A program made the position numbers and the translations under genes. From assembly GCA_002303765.1 (NCBI GenBank), contig DBCB01000301.1, forward strand, positions 1 through 5,811: a DNA stretch of 5,811 nucleotides, read 5' to 3'. The number at the start of each line of letters is the position of its first letter. Within the stretch, counting starts at the first letter, position 1. Below the pieces are notes generated by a model. The model had not been told where the DNA came from. It searched no databases and saw nothing but the letters and a program-made list of their open reading frames with translations. Positions 1-5,772 of this stretch are shown one piece after another. The DNA is from Planctomycetaceae bacterium UBA969. GTDB taxonomy: Bacteria; Planctomycetota; Planctomycetia; Gemmatales; Gemmataceae.

Positions 1-901
1 CCAACACCATGCGTACATTTTTCCAATCTTCATCCGTGGTATTTTCCACCGAGGCATAACCTTGCAATCTGCCTTTGCCATTGCCTAGCAAGGTAAGACG
101 ATAACTGCTTTTCCAAATTGGATTTTCAGCAACATAACCAACTTTCACCTCGCGCTTGCCCTCACCTTTAAATTGCAGCGTGACAGTTTTTTTCATTTGA
201 TCATGGCTAGTTGCGACAACTTCCAACGCTCTGCGTAGCTCTTCGTTCAAGGTTGGATTGATGAATTTCATGCGCTTAATATCTGTAAGTTTAATTCCTC
301 GGATCCCATCAGGCCCGACCAGATTTAATTGGTGCACTTCCACTAGGGCATCTTTAGGGCCCGGTTGCATTTGTGATTCCATGCCAAGGATTACGCCAGT
401 TTCTGGGGTGGAGTTTGAATTGAGCACGATCTCGATTTTTTCACCACGGGCCTGCTGCAATAACTGCCCCAGGGTCGGGTTCATCGTAAGATCTAGGGCA
501 AAACTTCGCAGGGTTTTCTCCACAGGATCTTGCCCATCGTAACTGATGGCACTGATTTTCCCGCCCTTATCATCCTCCAAAATCATGCTTTTCAAAAGAT
601 CATTGACATCAGCGGCACTAACCCGAAGTTCAATCGTGGCATTCCCCTCGACAGGCCCTTGGCGCTGAAAATACCCAACACCACTAGAAAATAAAACGAC
701 CTGGGAAAGCGGCAATTGCGAGCGATCTGCGCCGCCAACCTGCCTTACTGTTGTTCCCTCGTCGGCAAATGCTGCCCCTTTCAAATCCCCTGAAGTCTTT
801 CCAGTTTTCTGGGTATCTTGCTTGGTTACTCCCATAAAAATCAGATAGATTATTGCACCAACAACCATACCCGAAGCACCCAATAGATATTTGACTTGCA
901 T
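1..901 (-). CDS. DUF4139-family exported/membrane-anchored protein (partial, runs off left edge)
   Basis: An open frame of 300 codons begins at the ATG at 901-899 and continues past position 1 with no stop, so the C-terminus is missing. A Shine-Dalgarno-like GAAGGTG (906-912) fixes this start. Residues 5-23 (YLLGASGMVVGAIIYLIF and following) form a hydrophobic segment after a Lys, which I read as a signal anchor or uncleaved signal peptide. A polar linker reaches about residue 62. A conserved-looking region then follows: 'QVVLFSSGVGYFQRQG', 'DVNDLLKSMILEDDKGG' and 'DPVEKTLRSFALDL'. This resembles the N-terminal part of planctomycete DUF4139 proteins. Near the visible end, 'NPIWKSSYRL' and 'VENTTDEDWKNVRMVL' match the start of a DUF4139 domain as I remember it. 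The biochemical role is unknown; DUF4139 proteins are thought to be beta-rich and extracytoplasmic. It appears to be transcribed alone, 264 bp beyond the nucleotidyltransferase gene. I am confident it is coding and moderately sure of the family. Confidence 0.85.
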   Translation of the reverse strand, partial: MQVKYLLGASGMVVGAIIYLIFMGVTKQDTQKTGKTSGDLKGAAFADEGTTVRQVGGADRSQLPLSQVVLFSSGVGYFQRQGPVEGNATIELRVSAADVNDLLKSMILEDDKGGKISAISYDGQDPVEKTLRSFALDLTMNPTLGQLLQQARGEKIEIVLNSNSTPETGVILGMESQMQPGPKDALVEVHQLNLVGPDGIRGIKLTDIKRMKFINPTLNEELRRALEVVATSHDQMKKTVTLQFKGEGKREVKVGYVAENPIWKSSYRLTLLGNGKGRLQGYASVENTTDEDWKNVRMVL

Positions 902-905
902 ACAT

Positions 906-912
906 CACCTTC
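906..912 (-). promoter_or_regulatory. Ribosome binding site of the DUF4139 gene
   Basis: GAAGGTG on the minus strand has its AAGG core 6 nt before the ATG at 901-899. It decides the start: a second ATG at 905-903 is in another frame and lies only 2 nt from the AAGG core. Confidence 0.6.
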
Positions 913-964
913 GCAAATAGTTTTGACAATGACGATTAAGCTTTCATTGCTTAGACGGATTATC

Positions 965-1003
965 TCCCCATTCCTTTCCTCAGGAAAGTAAAAAGAATTG
1001 GGA
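965..1003. other. Imperfect hairpin in the intergenic region, possible weak terminator
   Basis: An inner perfect stem, CTTTCC (974-979) with GGAAAG (983-988), has a 3-nt loop. It is extended by outer pairing of 965-973 with 995-1003 (8 of 9 positions) across a 6-nt A-rich bulge. No U-tract follows on either strand, so a factor-independent terminator is not well supported. It sits between the end of the small-protein/nucleotidyltransferase unit and the DUF4139 start, where it could separate the two transcripts. On the minus strand a GATAAT (959-964) just past it could be a -10 element for the DUF4139 gene, but no convincing -35 element precedes it. Confidence 0.3.
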
Positions 1004-1007
1004 TTTA

Positions 1008-1079
1008 TTATAATGGAAGGGTTTTGAGGGTATCATTCACCACGCCAAGGCTGATACGCTTGGAAATCTTGCGACCTAT
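1008..1079 (-). pseudogene. Remnant of the 3' end of a second copy of the small gene at 1728-1958
   Basis: Read on the minus strand, this stretch encodes IGRKISKRISLGVVND and a short unrelated tail, ending in TAA at 1010-1008. The first 16 residues match residues 58-73 of the 76-aa protein encoded at 1728-1958 at 11 positions, including an identical KRIS and GVVND. The two differences in the best-conserved part are single-base missense changes (Ala to Ser, His to Leu). Further upstream the frame meets a stop with no usable start codon and no similarity, so this is a fragment and not a gene. It includes an ATG equivalent to the nucleotidyltransferase start, followed by an 18-codon dead-end frame. 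Confidence 0.55.
1033..1067 (-). repeat. 35-bp direct repeat, copy 1 (downstream of the nucleotidyltransferase gene)
   Basis: This is identical at 33 of 35 positions to 1741-1775, in the same orientation; the mismatches are at 1048 and 1064. Similarity becomes weak beyond 1067 towards higher coordinates, and at the other side only 'gggt' plus an indel is shared. The two copies bracket the nucleotidyltransferase gene. Confidence 0.85.
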
Positions 1080-1165
1080 TTGATAACAGAGTTGTAAAGT
1101 CAAACACACTCCAACATAACTAAACAACTTGAGTTCAATTAATTACGAAGATGGGGGGGAAGATT

Positions 1166-1744
1166 TTATTTGCATCGTTCCAGAATCATTTGCCATTCTT
1201 CATTAACGCCCAACTTAATCGCCCATGCATTAATGTATGGATAGTCTAGATTTTCTCGCAGCAACTTTAGCATGCCAGCAATATCTCGAATATGTTTTTC
1301 ACTACCACCTAATTGGTAGTAAGTAAGTTTGTTTAAAATCACCCCCTCAGGCGAACCAAACCATGCTGAATATTCGCCATCACTAGTGATGCGCCTGCCC
1401 CGACCCATCTCGGATCGTGAAAAATCCGTGTCTGCTGGAAGAAAGAAATCAACCTTTAAACCTGAAGCTGGATGAATTATGTTGAACTGAAATTTATGTA
1501 AAATGGCATCCCTAGCCGCCTGTTCGGAAAAGTAATATTCAGGCCCAGTAAAAGCTGCAAACAAATCCGAAACCTTGCTCATTGGCAAATCTACAACTAT
1601 ATCGATATCGTTGGTAAAGCGCGGTTCTCCATAAACCATGCTCGCAATCGATCCAACAACTCTGTAATTGATCTGGTGCTCTTCAAAAAAATCAGCAAAG
1701 GTTTGCATTAACTCATGGGGTAATAATTCACCGGGGGTCATCAT
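1166..1744 (-). CDS. Pol-beta-fold nucleotidyltransferase (AbiEii/DUF6036-like)
   Basis: A 192-residue cytoplasmic protein of the polymerase-beta nucleotidyltransferase superfamily. Residues 30-51 carry the family signature: G31-S32, then YGEPRFTNDIDIVVD with metal-binding acidic residues D46 and D48. LKVDFFLP supplies the expected third acidic residue, D99, on the next strand. The C-terminal half has SPEGVILNKL (K139) and GGSEKHIRDIAGM (145-157), a motif I associate with AbiEii/DUF6036-type enzymes. The active site looks intact. Such enzymes transfer a nucleotide to RNA, protein or a small molecule; the target is unknown here. The gene overlaps the 3' end of the upstream 76-aa gene by 17 nt. 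Its start lies in AATGATG, so either ATG (1744 or 1741) could be used. There is no separate spacer for an RBS other than GGTGA in the upstream gene, which implies translational coupling. The pairing suggests a toxin-antitoxin-like or minimal-nucleotidyltransferase unit, by inference only. Confidence 0.85.
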   Translation of the reverse strand: MMTPGELLPHELMQTFADFFEEHQINYRVVGSIASMVYGEPRFTNDIDIVVDLPMSKVSDLFAAFTGPEYYFSEQAARDAILHKFQFNIIHPASGLKVDFFLPADTDFSRSEMGRGRRITSDGEYSAWFGSPEGVILNKLTYYQLGGSEKHIRDIAGMLKLLRENLDYPYINAWAIKLGVNEEWQMILERCK

Positions 1745-1958
1745 TCACCACGCCATGGCTGATACGCTTGGCAATTTCTCGGTTGACCTGATCCTCATTC
1801 CAATCAGGGTGTTCGGTACGAATGGCGCCCCGTAGAAACACCCTCGCAGACTGCCACATTCGCCCCGCAATGCGCAATTTTTCGAACGCGGTTTTTTGGC
1901 GCAGGATATCAGCCATGGCATCATCCATGACTTCAATAACCAGCTTCTTTGGTGTCAT
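1728..1958 (-). CDS. Conserved small protein of unknown function, partner of the nucleotidyltransferase
   Basis: A 76-residue protein with no membrane segment. The start at 1958 is chosen because GGAG (1967-1970) lies 8 nt upstream and because the protein-like sequence begins here; the frame stays open to 2129, but that part is low-complexity and hydrophobic and overlaps the divergent promoter region. Met11 (1928) is an alternative start. The sequence is mostly predicted helix with a charged core: MDDAMADILRQKT, then AGRMWQSARVFLRGAIRTEHPDW (31-53), then NREIAKRISHGVV. The W-x-S-A-R, EHPDW and R-x-S-H-G positions resemble a small family I remember next to nucleotidyltransferase genes, for which I know no assigned function. 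It overlaps the next gene by 17 nt, so the two are co-expressed and possibly physically partnered. Its final codons are part of a 35-bp repeat also present at 1033-1067. A role as antitoxin or accessory subunit is conceivable but unproven. Confidence 0.75.
   Translation of the reverse strand: MTPKKLVIEVMDDAMADILRQKTAFEKLRIAGRMWQSARVFLRGAIRTEHPDWNEDQVNREIAKRISHGVVNDDPR
1741..1775 (-). repeat. 35-bp direct repeat, copy 2 (end of small gene and nucleotidyltransferase start)
   Basis: The intact partner of 1033-1067. It encodes residues 62-72 of the 76-aa protein and includes the first start codon (1744-1742) of the nucleotidyltransferase gene. The offset between copies is 708 bp, a multiple of three, so both copies lie in the same frame. 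Confidence 0.85.
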
Positions 1959-2122
1959 CCCAAGAACTCCACGCCAAATAGAAAAGAAAATTAGATCCAG
2001 TATTTTACAATCCCATACTACGATAGAAATCCCTACCTTGCAACCTTGGTGAAATAAAAGGCTCTCGTAAACCAACCCAGATTGTTTAAAGCAGATGCTT
2101 CTTTTCCCAATCAAAACAAAAC
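1959..2122. other. Divergent intergenic region between the small gene and the esterase gene
   Basis: This AT-rich, non-coding stretch separates two divergent transcription units. On the minus strand TTGCAA followed after 17 nt by TAGTAT is a poor promoter candidate for the small-gene/nucleotidyltransferase unit (4 of 6 matches in each hexamer). I see no RNA gene, riboswitch or strong repeat here. The minus-strand frame that stays open across it lacks protein-like composition. Confidence 0.5.
1967..1970 (-). promoter_or_regulatory. Ribosome binding site of the 76-aa gene
   Basis: GGAG on the minus strand sits 8 nt before the ATG at 1958-1956. It supports this start over upstream in-frame starts as far out as 2129. 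Confidence 0.5.
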
Positions 2123-2151
2123 TGGACAAACTTTCTTTTTCGATGCATAAT
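2123..2151 (+). promoter_or_regulatory. Sigma70-type promoter of the esterase gene
   Basis: TGGACA (2123-2128) and CATAAT (2146-2151) each match the consensus at 5 of 6 positions and are separated by exactly 17 nt. The predicted transcription start is near 2158, giving a leader of about 40 nt before the ATG at 2198. This placement argues against translation from the upstream in-frame ATG at 2153. Confidence 0.6.
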
Positions 2152-2152
2152 C

Positions 2153-2168
2153 ATGCCAATATTGGTAT
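2153..2168. promoter_or_regulatory. Palindrome at the predicted transcription start, possible operator
   Basis: CCAATATTGG (2156-2165) is a perfect 10-bp palindrome. It lies inside an imperfect 16-bp one, with outer pairs 2153/2168 and 2154/2167 and one mismatch. It overlaps the predicted +1 of the esterase promoter, where a bound repressor would block initiation. Palindromes this short do occur by chance, so the operator reading is speculative. Confidence 0.25.
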
Positions 2169-2197
2169 CCACTGTTTTCACAGACCTGAGCATTCAC

Positions 2198-2914
2198 ATG
2201 AAACGCATTTTAATTTTATCCCTGCTTCTTGTTTCAACCTCAATTCTTTTTGCAGAAGATACATTCAAGCCAGCTCCTAGAAACAAGGATTATGGCTGGA
2301 TGAGCATTTCTTTGTGGAAGCAAAAGCATGAGAAGAATCTTGCCCGCGCCAAGCAAGGCAATGCTGATGTAGTGTTTTTCGGAGATTCCATAACCGAGGG
2401 CTGGGGCAATAACGCGCCTTGGAAAAAACACTTCGAACCCCTCAAGAGCGTCAATTTTGGCATCGGAGGCGATACCACTCAAAACGTACTTTGGAGAATC
2501 ACCAACGGCGAACTCGAAGGCATCACGCCCAAGGTTTTTGTTGTGATGATAGGTACGAATAATTTTGGTTTACACAACGATAAACCCGCAGATGTTGCGA
2601 ATGGCGTAAAAGCGATCGTGGAAACACTGCAGAAAAAAGTGCCTACCGCAAAGGTACTTTTGCTGGCAGTTTTCCCCCGAGGCCAGAAACCTGAAACTGA
2701 TTTTCGTAAGCGTATCACAGCCCTTAACGAGGAAATATCCAAGCTTCAAGATAGCAAGAAGGTTGTATATATGGATATCAAAGATACATTCTTGGATAAA
2801 AATGGGAACCTGCCTAAAGAACTCATGCCCGACTACTTGCATCTATCCGAAAAGGGATATTTTCTTTGGGCCGAAGCAATTGAACCCACCGTGAAGAAAA
2901 TGCTCGCAGATTAA
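2198..2914 (+). CDS. Secreted SGNH/GDSL-family esterase (PAF-acetylhydrolase beta/gamma-like)
   Basis: A 238-residue hydrolase expected to cleave acyl or acetyl esters outside the cytoplasm. Residues 1-19 (MKRILILSLLLVSTSILFA) form a classic signal peptide with likely cleavage after Ala19, before EDTF. The SGNH blocks follow in order: FGDSITEGWG with nucleophile Ser64; NFGIGGDTTQNV (87-96), whose glycine contributes to the oxyanion hole; MIGTNN with Asn121; and PDYLHLSEKG with Asp212 and His215 completing the triad. All catalytic residues are present. The blocks most resemble the platelet-activating-factor acetylhydrolase IB-like subgroup common in planctomycetes; the natural substrate may be an acetylated glycan or a lipid and cannot be told from sequence. 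The start at 2198 is chosen because it gives the signal peptide and follows the promoter; an in-frame ATG at 2153 would add 15 residues ahead of it. No strong Shine-Dalgarno sequence is visible. The gene is monocistronic and convergent with cysNC. Confidence 0.9.
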   Translation: MKRILILSLLLVSTSILFAEDTFKPAPRNKDYGWMSISLWKQKHEKNLARAKQGNADVVFFGDSITEGWGNNAPWKKHFEPLKSVNFGIGGDTTQNVLWRITNGELEGITPKVFVVMIGTNNFGLHNDKPADVANGVKAIVETLQKKVPTAKVLLLAVFPRGQKPETDFRKRITALNEEISKLQDSKKVVYMDIKDTFLDKNGNLPKELMPDYLHLSEKGYFLWAEAIEPTVKKMLAD

Positions 2915-2920
2915 AGTGCA

Positions 2921-2948
2921 ATCAAGGGGAAGATTATTTCCCCTCGAT
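2921..2948. terminator. Hairpin at the convergent junction, possible bidirectional terminator
   Basis: AGGGGAA (2925-2931) pairs perfectly with TTCCCCT (2938-2944) around a 6-nt loop. After one mismatch, 3 further pairs join 2921-2923 with 2946-2948. It starts 7 nt after the esterase stop and contains the last codons and stop of cysNC, so both convergent transcripts would form it. No T-tract follows on either side, so it may act as a 3'-end stabiliser or a weak terminator. Confidence 0.45.
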
Positions 2949-4814
2949 CAATCGCCAAACTTCAAGTGCGCATTCTTCGGGGCTTTTAGTGCTGGTATCG
3001 ATCACCATTTCGGGGTTTTCTGGTGTTTCATAAGGGCTATCGATGCCAGTGAAGTTTTTCAGTTCGCCCTTCCGTGCCTTGGCATATAAGCCTTTAACAT
3101 CGCGCTTTTCGCACTCCGCAATCGGGGTGCTCACATGAATTTCAACAAACTCTTCGGGGCCAAATAAATCTCTCGCAGCACGCCTTTCAGCACGAAAAGG
3201 CGAAATAAAACTCACGATTACAATAAGGCCGGCCTCTACCATCAACTTGGCAACCTCTGCAACCCTGCGTAGATTTTCTACCCGATCTGCATCAGTAAAG
3301 CCAAGATCGCGATTTAGCCCATGACGAACATTGTCGCCATCTAGCATGTAGGTATGCCTGCCCTCTGCATGCAGCCTTTTTTCCAACTGATTTGCGACCG
3401 TCGATTTGCCTGAACCAGATAACCCCGTAAACCAAATACATCGAGGGGTCTGGTTCTTCAAAAGCGCACGCTGGGTCTTGCCCACTTCCAGCGATTGCCA
3501 GTGTATATTGGTGGATCGCCTGAGCGCAAACTCGATCATCCCTGCGCCAACCGTTGCGCAACTTAGCTTGTCGATAAATACAAAACCGCCCAGAGTTCGG
3601 TTCACCGTGTATGGCTCAAACGCAACCGGATGCGTGGTACTTATTGTGACCACTGCTATTTCATTGAGGTTTAAAACCTTGGCAGCAAGGTGAGAACCTG
3701 TGTTGATATCTTCACGATGCTTGATTTCCATCACCGTCGCGCTGACTTCCTTAGCGTGAACCTTCAGCCAATACGATCGGCCTGGAACCAATGGTTCTTC
3801 TGATAGCCAAAGTAATTTTACCTGAAACTGATCCGCAACTTCTGGTGGATGATCAGTGGTAACAATAAGGTCGCCACGGCTTACATCCACTTCATCGTTT
3901 AAAGTTAGAGTGATGGAAGCGCCAGCTTCGGCTTCGGGAAGTTGATCTTCGAAAAAGTCGATGGTCTTTACCGTGGTGGTTTTACCCGAAGGCAACACCC
4001 TTACAGCATCGCCTGTTTTAACACTTCCTTCAGCGATTCGACCACAGAAACCGCGGTAGTTTAGATTGGGCCTGCTAACCCATTGCACTGGCATGCGGAA
4101 TGCCGCGCGGGTTGCAACTTCCCTTACGGTCACTGTATCCATGTGATCAAAAAGAGTCGGCCCCTTATACCAAGGCGTATTCTCGCTGCGCTTTAAAACA
4201 TTATCGCCTGATACCGCGGCAAGTGGAATCGCCTGTAGAGTCGTCAAGTTTGCATCCTTGGCAAACTCGCGATAATCAGCTTCAATTCGATCAAATACAC
4301 TTTGCTCGAAGCCCATCAGATCCATCTTGTTAACAGCAAGTACAATGTGGCGAATGCCCATCATGGTTACAATGCGATGGTGCCTACGCGTTTGCGGAAG
4401 AATCCCTTTGCGAGAATCGATAAGCAGAACAGCCATTTGCGCGGTGGATGCGCCGGTTGCCATGTTTCGTGTGTATTGTTCATGGCCTGGGGTATCCGCA
4501 ACGATGTATCTACGGTGATCGGTAGAGAAAAACCGGTAGGCAACATCGATGGTAATGCCTTGTTCTCGCTCGGCTTCAAGGCCATCCACAAGAAGGGCAA
4601 AGTCTATTTTTTCGCCCTGGGTGCCATAGCGCTTGGATTCAGTTTCAAGGGCTTTTAGCTGATCATCAAAGATGCATTTGGATTCGTAAAGAAGCCTGCC
4701 AATGAGGGTGCTTTTGCCATCGTCCACGCTACCGCATGTGATGAAACGAAGGGTTTCTTTCCCCCTTTGCTCTTCGAGATATTCAACGATGTTTTTCGCG
4801 TGCAGTTCTGCCAT
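2934..4814 (-). CDS. cysNC: Bifunctional sulfate adenylyltransferase large subunit / APS kinase (CysNC)
   Basis: A 626-residue cytoplasmic fusion. The N-terminal CysN GTPase pairs with CysD to make APS from sulfate and ATP, driven by GTP hydrolysis. All G motifs are visible: P-loop GSVDDGKS (28-35), EREQGITIDVAYRFF (82-96), DTPGHE (107-112), NKMD (162-165) and SGDN (202-205). Elongation-factor-like beta-barrel domains run from about 235 to 435. After a short linker, the APS kinase domain (about 456-626) phosphorylates APS to PAPS. It has P-loop GLSGSGKS (464-471), LDGDNVRHGL (491-500), DLGFTDADR, FISPFRAER with the usual Ser538, and KGLYAKARKGELKNFTGIDSP in short pieces from 574 on. Both halves look active and full length. 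The start overlaps the cysD stop by one base (TAATG), and AGGAAGG lies 9 nt upstream inside cysD, so the two are translationally coupled. Fused CysNC is known in many bacteria. Confidence 0.97.
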   Translation of the reverse strand: MAELHAKNIVEYLEEQRGKETLRFITCGSVDDGKSTLIGRLLYESKCIFDDQLKALETESKRYGTQGEKIDFALLVDGLEAEREQGITIDVAYRFFSTDHRRYIVADTPGHEQYTRNMATGASTAQMAVLLIDSRKGILPQTRRHHRIVTMMGIRHIVLAVNKMDLMGFEQSVFDRIEADYREFAKDANLTTLQAIPLAAVSGDNVLKRSENTPWYKGPTLFDHMDTVTVREVATRAAFRMPVQWVSRPNLNYRGFCGRIAEGSVKTGDAVRVLPSGKTTTVKTIDFFEDQLPEAEAGASITLTLNDEVDVSRGDLIVTTDHPPEVADQFQVKLLWLSEEPLVPGRSYWLKVHAKEVSATVMEIKHREDINTGSHLAAKVLNLNEIAVVTISTTHPVAFEPYTVNRTLGGFVFIDKLSCATVGAGMIEFALRRSTNIHWQSLEVGKTQRALLKNQTPRCIWFTGLSGSGKSTVANQLEKRLHAEGRHTYMLDGDNVRHGLNRDLGFTDADRVENLRRVAEVAKLMVEAGLIVIVSFISPFRAERRAARDLFGPEEFVEIHVSTPIAECEKRDVKGLYAKARKGELKNFTGIDSPYETPENPEMVIDTSTKSPEECALEVWRLIEGK

Positions 4815-5707
4815 TAGAAATAACCTTCCTGTTTTTTCTTTTCCATGGAGCCCGGCTGATCGCTATCGATGAGGCGGCCCTGGCGTTCAGAACTAACGGT
4901 GTTAAATGTTTCTGCGATGATTTCTTCCATGGTGGTTGCAGGGCTATCGATAGCAGCAGTTAGCGGGTAGCAACCTAGTGTGCGAAATCGAATCATGCGC
5001 ATTTGCGGTTTTTCGCCCGGCTCGATGGGAATCCGATTATCATCCACCATGATCAACTGACCATTACGAATAACAACAGGCCTTTGCTTGGCGAAATAGA
5101 GCGGCACGATCGGAATCTTTTCGACATGCAAATACTGCCAGATATCTAGTTCGGTCCAGTTAGAAAGGGGGAATACACGAATGGTTTCGCCTGGGCGCAT
5201 GCGGGTGTTGTAAAGGTTCCAAAGTTCGGGGCGTTGCAATTTCGGATCCCAACGATGGCCTGCGCTTCGAAACGAGAAAATTCTTTCCTTGGCACGCGAT
5301 TTTTCTTCATCCCGCCTAGCACCACCAAACACCACATCAAAACCATGGTGATCCAGCGCCTGACGCAAACCTTGGGTTTTCATTACATCCGTGTAATAGC
5401 TCGAGCCATGGGTAAACGGATTAATACCGGCTTTCTTACCTTCTTGATTGGTATGGACGATCAGTTCCATGCCAGATTCATCTGCCATCTTTTTGCGATG
5501 GGCATACATTTCCTGAAATTTCCAGGTGGTATCGATATGAAGAAGGGGGAAAGGCGGGGGCGCAGGGTAAAACGCCTTCCTCGCCAAGTGCAGCATTACT
5601 GAAGAATCCTTGCCGATCGAATACATCATCACAGGCTTGCGCGAGCCGGCAACGGCTTCCCGGATGATTTCGATGGCTTCTGCTTCCAACTGTTTATAAT
5701 GGTTCAT
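4814..5707 (-). CDS. cysD: Sulfate adenylyltransferase subunit 2 (CysD), ATP sulfurylase small subunit
   Basis: A 297-residue cytoplasmic protein, close to the roughly 300 residues usual for CysD. It is the catalytic subunit that adenylates sulfate to APS, working with the GTPase CysN encoded just downstream. It belongs to the PP-loop ATP pyrophosphatase (adenine nucleotide alpha hydrolase) superfamily: YSIGKDSSVMLHLARKAFYP (29-48) carries the PP-loop. GGARRDEEKSRAKER (128-142), FPLSNWTELDIW (179-190) and LGCYPLT (244-250) are the other conserved blocks. The C-terminus GSMEKKKQEGYF is the usual family ending, so the protein is complete. The start at 5707 gives an N-terminus (HYKQLEAEAI) that lines up with known CysD proteins, although no strong Shine-Dalgarno sequence precedes it. 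It is the first gene of the cysD-cysNC operon; a candidate promoter lies at 5740-5768. Confidence 0.97.
   Translation of the reverse strand: MNHYKQLEAEAIEIIREAVAGSRKPVMMYSIGKDSSVMLHLARKAFYPAPPPFPLLHIDTTWKFQEMYAHRKKMADESGMELIVHTNQEGKKAGINPFTHGSSYYTDVMKTQGLRQALDHHGFDVVFGGARRDEEKSRAKERIFSFRSAGHRWDPKLQRPELWNLYNTRMRPGETIRVFPLSNWTELDIWQYLHVEKIPIVPLYFAKQRPVVIRNGQLIMVDDNRIPIEPGEKPQMRMIRFRTLGCYPLTAAIDSPATTMEEIIAETFNTVSSERQGRLIDSDQPGSMEKKKQEGYF
4824..4830 (-). promoter_or_regulatory. Ribosome binding site of cysNC inside the end of cysD
   Basis: AGGAAGG on the minus strand ends 9 nt before the cysNC ATG (4814-4812). It lies within the last codons of cysD, which fits coupled translation and supports this start. 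Confidence 0.7.
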
Positions 5708-5739
5708 AATTTCTATTCTAGGTAATAGTTACTTAGGAT

Positions 5740-5768
5740 TTTATAGCAATTATGCCGGATTAGACCAA
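5740..5768 (-). promoter_or_regulatory. Candidate promoter of cysD-cysNC
   Basis: On the minus strand TATAAA (5740-5745) matches the -10 consensus at 5 of 6 positions. TTGGTC (5763-5768), a weak -35 element sharing only TTG, lies 17 nt upstream. The predicted leader is about 25 nt. No riboswitch-sized leader fits between this promoter and the cysD start, so any sulfur control would act by a DNA-binding protein or from a promoter further upstream. Confidence 0.35.
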
Positions 5769-5772
5769 TACC

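Noticed and set aside
258..542. 94-codon plus-strand open frame
   Set aside because: It is antisense to the DUF4139 gene, with Cys/Arg/Ser-rich composition and no motif.
684..929. 81-codon minus-strand open frame beginning MSKLFAKVMYASQ
   Set aside because: It overlaps the DUF4139 gene in another frame. The 300-codon frame starting at 901 has the better-placed RBS, an N-terminal hydrophobic anchor and recognisable family motifs.
1153..1159. Run of seven G residues just past the nucleotidyltransferase stop, as a phase-variation tract
   Set aside because: It lies outside any coding frame and away from a promoter, so a length change would have no evident effect.
1959..2129. N-terminal extension of the 76-aa protein to a start at 2129
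   Set aside because: The extension is Cys/Phe/Ile-rich with no family resemblance, and it crosses the divergent regulatory region. A GGAG lies directly before the internal ATG at 1958.
2153..2197. Upstream in-frame ATG for the esterase at 2153
   Set aside because: It would place 15 polar residues before a textbook signal peptide, and it lies at or before the predicted transcription start.
3406..3693. 95-codon plus-strand open frame
   Set aside because: It is antisense to the CysN-CysC linker and the APS kinase P-loop, with no independent support.
4302..4658. 118-codon plus-strand open frame
   Set aside because: It is antisense to the strongly conserved GTPase region of cysNC and has no RBS or protein-like motif.
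5234..5602. 122-codon plus-strand open frame
   Set aside because: It is antisense to cysD and is a by-product of that gene's codon use.
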